10,217 nt of DNA from an uncultured Polyangiaceae bacterium. GTDB lineage: Bacteria; Myxococcota_A; Polyangia; Polyangiales; Houyiibacteriaceae. Below the pieces are notes generated by a model, which worked only from the letters and a program-made list of their open reading frames with translations, made no database searches and was not told the origin of the DNA. Both the position numbers and the translations under genes were made by a program. Each line of letters opens with the position of its first letter. The first letter of the stretch is position 1. Shown here one piece after another: positions 1-5,393 of this stretch. Location: NCBI GenBank assembly GCA_947258625.1, contig CAMYJN010000044.1, positions 1 through 10,217 of the forward strand, read 5' to 3'.

Positions 1-576
1 ATGACCGACGCATCAGACGACGCCAACCCCAAACCATCGGTCCTTCTGGTCGATGATGACGAGCGGCTCCGATCGCGAATGGCTCGAGCGTTCGAGCAGC
101 GCGGCTACGAGGCCGAGCAGGCCGATGGTTACGACGGAGCTGTCGCAGTAGCCAAGCTGGAAAGCACCGAGTACGCCGTCGTCGATCTGCGAATGCCCGG
201 GAAGTCCGGCTTGGAGCTGGTGCGCGAGCTCCACCGAATCGACCCGGCGACCAAAATCGTCGTGCTAACGGGCTACGGAAGCATCGCCACCGCGCTCGAG
301 GCGGTTCGGTTCGGCGCGACGCACTACCTGACCAAGCCGGCCGATGTCGACGAGGTGATCGAGGCGTTTGGGCGGAGCGACGTCCCGACGGAGCCCGAAG
401 CCGTGCGGACCGGAAGCGAGGCCCCGGAGACGCCGTCCCTCGCACGGGTCGAATGGGAGCACATCCAGCGAGTGCTGACCGACTGCGGGGGCAACATCAC
501 CAAGGCCTCGGAAAGACTCGGCATTCACCGGCGCTCTCTTCAACGAAAACTTTCGAAATTCCCGACGAGCCGCTGA
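1..576 (+). CDS. RegA/PrrA/ActR-family redox response regulator
   Basis: Two-domain DNA-binding response regulator of 191 residues, the usual size for the RegA/PrrA/ActR family. The receiver domain spans about residues 13-123. It has the acidic pocket D18-D20, phospho-acceptor D62 (VVDLRMPG), switch threonine T90, an aromatic at Y109 and lysine K112 (TKPAD). The stretch TGYGSIATA followed by GATHYLTKPAD is characteristic of RegA-type receivers. After a short acidic, proline-containing linker (about 124-147) comes a Fis-type helix-turn-helix (about 150-186) with the family signature GGNITKASERLG and HRRSLQRKL. Known members are phosphorylated by a RegB/PrrB/ActS-type kinase and control redox-linked energy metabolism. 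No kinase lies in this window; one could be upstream of position 1, which is also the first base of the start codon. The next gene starts 57 bases downstream in the same direction, so this may be the regulator of the exported-protein genes that follow (inference). Confidence 0.93.
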   Translation: MTDASDDANPKPSVLLVDDDERLRSRMARAFEQRGYEAEQADGYDGAVAVAKLESTEYAVVDLRMPGKSGLELVRELHRIDPATKIVVLTGYGSIATALEAVRFGATHYLTKPADVDEVIEAFGRSDVPTEPEAVRTGSEAPETPSLARVEWEHIQRVLTDCGGNITKASERLGIHRRSLQRKLSKFPTSR

Positions 577-590
577 GCCGCTGCGCCGCT
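567..590 (+). repeat. 8-bp tandem repeat across the regulator stop codon
   Basis: Two exact copies of GAGCCGCT (567-574, 575-582) are followed by a copy with one mismatch, GCGCCGCT (583-590), and a decayed remnant (591-598). The TGA stop of the response regulator (574-576) lies at the junction of the first two copies. The unit length is not a multiple of three, so gain or loss of a copy would shift the frame at the very C-terminus only. Confidence 0.7.
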
Positions 591-633
591 GCGACGATTT
601 GCCACGTACAAGCCAGGTCTCTCCATCCCTAAG

Positions 634-1533
634 ATGCGGGCGGTGAGGGTTTGTTGGGTGATCGCGGCGCTGCTCGCGCCGTTTCCGATTGCGGCGGGAG
701 CTTCTGCGTGCGGAACCTGCGGCGTCGGCGATCCGACCCTGACCATCGTGGGCTTCGAGCAACCGAGAAGTCAGCGGGTGCGAACCTCGGCGACGGTTCG
801 CCATCGAAACGATCGAATCGGCGAAGCACAGGTCGACGAGCTCAGGCTTGCGGAGCAGCGCATGGAGCTCGCAGGTGCGTACTCGCCAAGCGATCGATGG
901 ACTCTGTCTCTGATGATGCCGCTGGTGCACCGACTAGTGAGCGCAGTCAATCTTGCGGAAGCCGACATCTGGGCACCGGGAGATTTGGAGTTTCGGGCAC
1001 GGGCTGTGATCTGGCGCGACCGCAAGTTTGCGCCGCGGCACTTGGTCAGCCTGATCGGCGGACTCGAGTTCCCCACGAGCTCGATCGAGCGCGACGCGGA
1101 AGGCGTCCCGCTTCCGCTCGAATTTCAGGCGGGCACGGGGTCTTGGGACCCGATTGCAGGCGCCTCGTACACGATGTTTTCCGATCCCTGGTCGCTCTAT
1201 GTTTCGTCGATCGGGATCTTTCCGACCAAGGGAACGGCGGATACGAAGGTTGGCCTGAGCTTCAGGCAAACCGCGCTTGGACAGTTTCAGCCCTGGCGCT
1301 TTCTCGCCTTTCAGCTGGGAGTCGAGTTCCGAATCGACCGGCCGGGCTACATCTCCGGCCTTCGCGACCCGAACACCGGCGGTCACATCACCTACGGAAC
1401 GTTTGGCTTGGTCGGATTGCCGCACGATAAAGTTCTGCTGCATTTCACCGCGGCGGTGCCGATGATTCAGCGGCTCGACGGAAGCCACGTCGAAGGTCTC
1501 GCGATCACCGCAGGGCTGGTCTATGAGATTTAG
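634..1533 (+). CDS. Exported beta-barrel-like outer-membrane protein with N-terminal CxxC
   Basis: A 299-residue protein that I cannot assign to a named family. An N-terminal signal peptide (hydrophobic core about residues 5-22) ends in ASA just before C26. The mature protein would therefore begin with C26-G-T-C29-G followed by GDPTLT. The rest is rich in alternating hydrophobic/polar strands with aromatic ends, such as WTLSLMMPL, HLVSLIGGLEF, WSLYVSSIGIF, FLAFQLGVEFRI and VLLHFTAAVPM. It ends in GLVYEI, consistent with an outer-membrane barrel of about a dozen strands. It may be a transporter-like channel; the CxxC could bind a metal or form a disulfide (inference). The ATG at 634 has no clear Shine-Dalgarno sequence, and a GTG at 643 is an alternative that keeps the signal peptide. 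A TTGCCA at 599-604 resembles a -35 box but has no matching -10. The 3' end overlaps the next gene by 11 bases, implying translational coupling. Confidence 0.75.
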   Translation: MRAVRVCWVIAALLAPFPIAAGASACGTCGVGDPTLTIVGFEQPRSQRVRTSATVRHRNDRIGEAQVDELRLAEQRMELAGAYSPSDRWTLSLMMPLVHRLVSAVNLAEADIWAPGDLEFRARAVIWRDRKFAPRHLVSLIGGLEFPTSSIERDAEGVPLPLEFQAGTGSWDPIAGASYTMFSDPWSLYVSSIGIFPTKGTADTKVGLSFRQTALGQFQPWRFLAFQLGVEFRIDRPGYISGLRDPNTGGHITYGTFGLVGLPHDKVLLHFTAAVPMIQRLDGSHVEGLAITAGLVYEI

Positions 1534-2251
1534 TCTGGCGATCGCAGCCATGCTCCTTAGCATGGCGCTGCTGCCGAACTGCATGCGGGTGACCGACGGC
1601 ATCGAGGTCGACGTCGCCTACCAGCCGGCCGCGACGCCGGCTGCGGTTCGCACCGACCTCGGCTACCGGGTGCGGCTCGAGCGGGCAATGATCGCTGTTG
1701 GCAGGGTCGAGCTGATCCGTTGCGACAATTTTGTCCTGGATCTCTGGAAACTCGTCACAGCTGCGAAGGCGAAAGCCCACGAATTCTCGTCACCGACGAG
1801 CCTGGGCGTCCCGCTGGTGATCGATCTCATGGAAAGCGCAGGAGTTCCGCTCTTTGCCGGAACCTTGCGGCCACCTCCAGGGCGCTACTGCGGGATTCGC
1901 GTCATCGGGATGCCCGCTGACCAGGACGCGGAGGGATTGACCGACGAAAACCTCGATATGATGCAGAACAGCGTCGTCATCGCGGGCCGGGTCGAGGACG
2001 AGGCAGGCGAGGACCAGGCCGCTCTCCTCGCCGATATCTGGGAGATCCTCCCTTGCGAGATGCGATTCGACCGTCCGCTCGTGTTCGACGGCCCGGTCGT
2101 CGAGAGCGTCTCCATCCAAATCGACCACACCAAGTGGTTCGATGGCATCGATTTTGCACTGCAAGACTCAGCTGCAGTGCAACAACAGATCACCGAAAAC
2201 GTACGGTCGTCGTTGCAGGCTGTCCTTCCTGACTGGGAAGACGGGCGCTAG
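1523..2251 (+). CDS. Unrecognised four-cysteine probable lipoprotein, possibly MbnP-like
   Basis: A 242-residue exported protein of unknown function. It starts with a hydrophobic signal (residues 4-18) followed by LLPNC, where C20 could be a lipidated cysteine although Asn at -1 is atypical. Three more cysteines follow: C67 (ELIRCDN), C123 (GRYCGI) and C178 (LPCEM). Segments such as ERAMIAVGRVELI, PPGRYCGIRVIG and VESVSIQIDHTKWFDGIDF suggest an all-beta sandwich. Their order resembles the downstream MbnP (SDFRFYVQEVEM, AGEYDGLRFKMG, RVEVEFDAFD), so a divergent relative or a DUF4382-like fold is possible (inference, not proven). The ATG at 1523 sits inside the end of the barrel gene, with AGGG at 1512-1515 as a plausible ribosome binding site. 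mbnP begins 21 bases after its stop. Placement between barrel and MbnP suggests a role in the same envelope system. Confidence 0.72.
   Translation: MRFSLAIAAMLLSMALLPNCMRVTDGIEVDVAYQPAATPAAVRTDLGYRVRLERAMIAVGRVELIRCDNFVLDLWKLVTAAKAKAHEFSSPTSLGVPLVIDLMESAGVPLFAGTLRPPPGRYCGIRVIGMPADQDAEGLTDENLDMMQNSVVIAGRVEDEAGEDQAALLADIWEILPCEMRFDRPLVFDGPVVESVSIQIDHTKWFDGIDFALQDSAAVQQQITENVRSSLQAVLPDWEDGR
2154..2182 (+). repeat. Perfect 10-bp inverted repeat near the end of the lipoprotein gene
   Basis: TTGCACTGCA (2154-2163) and TGCAGTGCAA (2173-2182) are exact reverse complements separated by nine bases, so the mRNA could form a 10-bp hairpin. It lies within codons for residues 211-220 of the four-cysteine protein, about 90 bases before the mbnP start codon. 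No U-tract follows, so it is not a classical terminator. It could be an mRNA stability or processing element or an operator, or chance. Confidence 0.6.
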
Positions 2252-2272
2252 ACACCGCGGAGTAGTAATTAG

Positions 2273-3124
2273 ATGAAGAAAGTGAAAGTTTTCTTGTTGG
2301 GCCTCGCGTTTGCTGGTTTCGGCTGTGACAGCGCCAGCACAGGTGGCGGCGGCGTAGGCACGCAGGATGTGACCATCCGCTTTGCCGCTATGGTTGGCGA
2401 GGCGGAGTTCGTCTGTGGGGACACCTATGGGGGCCTCGGTGCAGACGACGCCTCGCTGGTGCTCAGTGACTTTCGCTTCTACGTGCAAGAAGTCGAAATG
2501 AAGAACGCGACGGGTGTGTGGGTTCCGGTGGAACTCGCTGAGAACAAGTTCCAGACCGGCGGCGTCGCTTTGCTCGACTTCGAGGACTGCGCCTCGATGG
2601 GCAACGAGGACCTCAATGAGCTGGTGACGGGTTCTTTGCTGGCGGGGGAGTACGACGGCCTTCGCTTCAAGATGGGCGTGCCTTTCGAAATGAATCACGT
2701 GAACCATTCCACCGCGTCCAGCCCCTTGAATATCACGGCCCTCTTCTGGAACTGGCTGGGCGGCTACAAATTCCTCCGAATCGACTCGGGGCAGTTCAGC
2801 GGGACCGACTGGCGCATGCACCTCGGCAGCACCGGCTGCGAAGGCGATCCGATGGTGGGTGGCGTCACCTCTTGCGCCAATGGCAACCGAGTCGAGGTGG
2901 AGTTCGATGCATTCGATGCGAGCACAGGCACCGTAGTCGCCGACTACGCGGCTCTGGTTGAAGGCGCGGCGCTCGACGTCAGCGAGTCCAACCCCGAAGA
3001 GGGTGACGACCCCGGCTGCATGGCTAAGCCAGCCGATGCGGATTGCGCACCGCTCTTCGAAAACCTCGGCCTGTCGTTCGCCGGTTCGACTCCCGGGCCG
3101 CAGCAGTTTTTCTCAGCCGAGTGA
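2273..3124 (+). CDS. mbnP: MbnP-type protein (metallo-mystery pair four-Cys motif)
   Basis: A 283-residue exported protein of the MbnP family (described by TIGR04052, metallo-mystery pair four-Cys motif protein). The signal peptide ends in GFGC18, a probable though non-canonical lipobox. A Gly-rich linker (23-29) follows, then the core: VTIRFAAMVG, C48, SDFRFYVQEVEM (65-76), C106, AGEYDGLRFKMGVPF, HVNH (142-145), ALFWNWLGGYKFLRID (156-171), WRMH (180-183), C189 and C201, VEVEFDAFD, and the C-terminal C249-M and C258 before ENLGL. C189, C201, C249 and C258 are the likely four-Cys set. Methanotroph MbnP binds copper and carries a kynurenine made from tryptophan by MbnH. Here W83, W159, W161 and W180 are the candidates, with W159/W161 in the most recognisable motif. 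The partner mbnH follows directly. CGGAG at 2258-2262 may be the ribosome binding site. No methanobactin genes are seen, so the physiological role is open. Confidence 0.88.
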   Translation: MKKVKVFLLGLAFAGFGCDSASTGGGGVGTQDVTIRFAAMVGEAEFVCGDTYGGLGADDASLVLSDFRFYVQEVEMKNATGVWVPVELAENKFQTGGVALLDFEDCASMGNEDLNELVTGSLLAGEYDGLRFKMGVPFEMNHVNHSTASSPLNITALFWNWLGGYKFLRIDSGQFSGTDWRMHLGSTGCEGDPMVGGVTSCANGNRVEVEFDAFDASTGTVVADYAALVEGAALDVSESNPEEGDDPGCMAKPADADCAPLFENLGLSFAGSTPGPQQFFSAE

Positions 3125-3168
3125 GCTTTTTTGCTCGGACCGATAGTACGACTCCGTCACACCCCAAC

Positions 3169-4323
3169 ATGAAACACCTCTCCCACACGCTTATCTTATT
3201 GCCATTGCTCCTATGGGCCGGATGCGGTGACAGCGACACCGCATCCGCGTCCGGGGCATGGGTCTGGAACCTTCCGGACACCGTGCCCCCGCCGCGCGTT
3301 CCCGAGGACAACCCGATGTCCGAGGCCAAGGTCGAGCTCGGGCGTTTTCTGTTCTACGACACGAAGCTTTCGGGGAACCAGACCCAGAGCTGCGGAACCT
3401 GTCATCTGCAGGAGCTCGCCTTCACCGATGGGCTGGCCCAAGCGGAAGGCTCGACGGGCGAGATTCATCCGCGCAGCTCTATGAGCGTGGCCAACGCGGG
3501 CTACGCAGCATCGCTCACCTGGGCAAACCCGGCGGTGGTGCGACTCGAAGAGCAAGCCCTGGTGCCGATGTTTGGTGAGGATCCGGTCGAGCTCGGGATG
3601 GCCAACATGGAAGAGGAGCTCCTTCGCCGGCTGCGCGAGGACGCGCAGTATCCGGCGATGTTCGCCGACGCGTTTCCAAACCAGGCCGATCCGATCAATC
3701 TCGACAGCATCACGAAGTCGATCGCCTCGTTTCAGCGGGCGCTGACCAGCTTCAACTCGAAGCACGACCGTGGCTCGAGCGCGCTGACCTTGTCCGAGCA
3801 ACGTGGCAAGGCACTGTTTTTCGGCGGCACGACCGCGGCAGGCGTGCCGGATGCCTTGGAGTGCTTTCATTGTCACGGAGGCTTCCTGCTCTCCCAGGCG
3901 GTCGATCACGACGGTAGCGAATTCAATCAACAGACCTTCATCAACAACGGCCTGTACAACCTCGACGCGGACGGGAGCTACCCCGAAGGCAATCAGGGGC
4001 TCTTCGACATCACGAACGACCCAGCCGACAAGGGAAAATTCAAGCCCCCGAGCCTTCGCAACATCGCAGTGACCGCCCCCTACATGCACGATGGCTCGAT
4101 CGCCACGCTCGAAGAGGTGGTGGATCACTATGCGCGTGGCGGCCGCTTGATCGAAAGCGGACCCAACGCGGGCGACGGCTTCGACAACCCCAACAAGAGC
4201 AGCTTCCTGAACGGTTTCGATATCACCGAGCAAGAAAAACAGGACCTGATCGCCTTCCTTCGCACGCTGACCGACGAGGAGTTGTTGACCAACCCGGCGT
4301 TCAGCGACCCGTTCGCACAATGA
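3169..4323 (+). CDS. mbnH: MbnH-type di-heme enzyme (MauG/CcpA superfamily, MXAN_0977 family)
   Basis: A 384-residue di-heme c-type enzyme. The N-terminal signal ends in LLWAGC19, so it is probably a lipoprotein facing the periplasm. Heme 1 attaches at C75-G-T-C78-H79 and heme 2 at C232-F-H-C235-H236. W118 (LTWANP, before LEEQALVPM) lies where MauG and bacterial cytochrome c peroxidases have the inter-heme Trp. PYMHDGS (304-310) and VVDHYARGG (about 317-325) are typical of the C-terminal heme domain. Y321 occupies the position expected for MauG's axial Tyr294, and M306 is an alternative ligand. MauG-like enzymes reach a bis-Fe(IV) state; MbnH uses it to turn a Trp of MbnP into kynurenine. Adjacent mbnP, 44 bases upstream, supports MbnH over ordinary peroxidase. 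I chose the ATG at 3169 because it gives a normal signal peptide. A GTG at 3121 overlaps the mbnP stop but would add a 16-residue polar extension. No Shine-Dalgarno sequence is visible at either. Confidence 0.9.
   Translation: MKHLSHTLILLPLLLWAGCGDSDTASASGAWVWNLPDTVPPPRVPEDNPMSEAKVELGRFLFYDTKLSGNQTQSCGTCHLQELAFTDGLAQAEGSTGEIHPRSSMSVANAGYAASLTWANPAVVRLEEQALVPMFGEDPVELGMANMEEELLRRLREDAQYPAMFADAFPNQADPINLDSITKSIASFQRALTSFNSKHDRGSSALTLSEQRGKALFFGGTTAAGVPDALECFHCHGGFLLSQAVDHDGSEFNQQTFINNGLYNLDADGSYPEGNQGLFDITNDPADKGKFKPPSLRNIAVTAPYMHDGSIATLEEVVDHYARGGRLIESGPNAGDGFDNPNKSSFLNGFDITEQEKQDLIAFLRTLTDEELLTNPAFSDPFAQ
3219..3247 (+). repeat. Perfect 11-bp hairpin over the mbnH lipobox codons
   Basis: CGGATGCGGTG (3219-3229) and CACCGCATCCG (3237-3247) are exact reverse complements with a seven-base loop (3230-3236). 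The hairpin begins 50 bases after the mbnH start and includes the codons for the lipobox Gly-Cys and the following GDSDTAS linker. It is GC-rich and should be stable in mRNA. It could slow translation just after signal-peptide emergence or protect or process the transcript (inference). There is no U-tract, so it is not a standard terminator. Confidence 0.65.
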
Positions 4324-4324
4324 T

Positions 4325-5371
4325 CTAGACCAGCAGTCGCGGCTCGCGTTTGAGTGTGACGCCAAAACGATCAAATACACGCGCACGGATCTCGTCGGCA
4401 AACGCGAGCAGCTCGGCGGTGGTGCCGCCGCCGTGGTGGACGAGCGCCAGGGCATGCTTGCTCGAGACGCCGATCGCGCCGCGCCGGGTACCCTTCGCGA
4501 CTCCGGCCTTTTCGATGAGCCATCCAGCCGCGAGCTTAACCTGGGCGCCCTGGGTGGGGTAGCGCGGAACTTCGTCGACAGCGCTCACGAGCTTCTCGTC
4601 GATCGCCTGCTCGACCAGGCGGTCGGCATCCGCGAGGGCGACGACCGGATTCAGGAAGAAGGACCCGGCGCTTCGGCGGTTCGGATCGCCGGGTTCGATC
4701 AGCATGGACTTCTGGCGGCGAAGGGCACGCACGGTGCGCCGGATCTCGGCAAGCGTGGCGCCCGGGACGACGTTCTTTTCGAGCTCCGCGTAACGAACCG
4801 TTCCCGGGCCGTTGGGGCGCAGGGCAAAGTCGACTGCAGATACGACGAAGCGACCTGGATCCCGTTTGAACAAGCTATCGCGATACCCGAAGCCGCAGTC
4901 CTCCGGGGCGAGCTCGTCGAACGCCAGGGTGTCGCGGCGAAGCACACGGACCCGTGCGATCACCTCGGCGACCTCCACCCCGTAGGCTCCGACATTCTGA
5001 ATTGGCGTCGCTCCGGTGGACCCGGGTATCCCCGAGAGGCATTCGAGCCCTGCCCAGCCGCGAGCGACCGCGCCTTCCACGACCTTTTCCCAAGCGACTC
5101 CGGCCCCAGCGCTCACCGTTCCGCCCTCGCGAAAATCGAGCGCGTCGATCGCCATTTGAATGACCAACCCTTCGTAACCCTCGTCGGGCACGATGAGGTT
5201 CGAGCCGCCAGCCAAGATCGCAGAGGGGATCTCTCGATCGGCCGACCAACGAAGCGCCTCGACCAGAGTGGTTTCATCGCCGGCGCGAACGAAATACTTC
5301 GCGGGCCCACCGAGCTCCAAGCTGGTCAGCGGAGCCAGCGAAACGTCCCGTTCAATCTCGAGCGTCGTCAT
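4325..5371 (-). CDS. murB: UDP-N-acetylenolpyruvoylglucosamine reductase
   Basis: A 348-residue cytoplasmic flavoenzyme that reduces UDP-GlcNAc-enolpyruvate to UDP-MurNAc with NADPH, the second committed step of peptidoglycan precursor synthesis. The FAD-binding part (about 12-180) shows LAGGSNLIV (53-61), SGIPGSTGATPIQNVGAYG (113-131) and CGFGYRDSLFK (159-169). R164 is the catalytic Arg. The substrate domain has AGSFFLNPVV with proton-donor S237, then KLAAGWLIEKAG (279-290) and E343 in KREPRLLV, completing the catalytic trio. Retention of the GYRDS loop and the overall length match type I (E. coli-like) MurB. I chose the ATG at 5369-5371 because FAD-domain homology starts there; the longer frame upstream only re-reads serS. 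It follows serS by 22 bases without a visible Shine-Dalgarno, and is probably co-transcribed with it. Its stop is one base from the mbnH stop on the other strand. It is not in a mur/fts cluster here. Confidence 0.96.
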   Translation of the reverse strand: MTTLEIERDVSLAPLTSLELGGPAKYFVRAGDETTLVEALRWSADREIPSAILAGGSNLIVPDEGYEGLVIQMAIDALDFREGGTVSAGAGVAWEKVVEGAVARGWAGLECLSGIPGSTGATPIQNVGAYGVEVAEVIARVRVLRRDTLAFDELAPEDCGFGYRDSLFKRDPGRFVVSAVDFALRPNGPGTVRYAELEKNVVPGATLAEIRRTVRALRRQKSMLIEPGDPNRRSAGSFFLNPVVALADADRLVEQAIDEKLVSAVDEVPRYPTQGAQVKLAAGWLIEKAGVAKGTRRGAIGVSSKHALALVHHGGGTTAELLAFADEIRARVFDRFGVTLKREPRLLV

Positions 5372-5393
5372 CGAATGGTCATCTGGTCTTGAT

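Noticed and set aside
265..930. Minus-strand frame of 221 codons opposite the regulator/barrel junction
   Set aside because: It is Arg/His-rich with no domain and crosses two better-supported genes. It is a shadow frame.
634..3124. Methanobactin precursor or biosynthesis genes (mbnA/mbnB/mbnC)
   Set aside because: No short Cys-rich precursor or MbnB/MbnC-like product was recognised on either strand near mbnP/mbnH.
3123..3136. GAGC-TTTTTT-GCTC as a terminator between mbnP and mbnH
   Set aside because: The T-run is in the loop, not after the stem, and the stem is four bp. Splitting the known functional pair here is unlikely.
3043..3168. mbnH start at 3043, giving a 426-residue protein
   Set aside because: It would overlap mbnP by 82 bases and place an Arg-rich tail before a clear lipoprotein signal peptide starting at 3169.
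3169..4323. Ordinary cytochrome c peroxidase (CcpA) assignment for the di-heme gene
   Set aside because: Direct adjacency to an MbnP-family gene, the HYARGG motif and the lipoprotein signal fit MbnH/MXAN_0977 better.
3211..4455. Long open frame (414 codons) on the minus strand opposite mbnH
   Set aside because: It is antisense to a di-heme enzyme with intact motifs, shows no recognisable domain, and reflects GC-rich codon bias.
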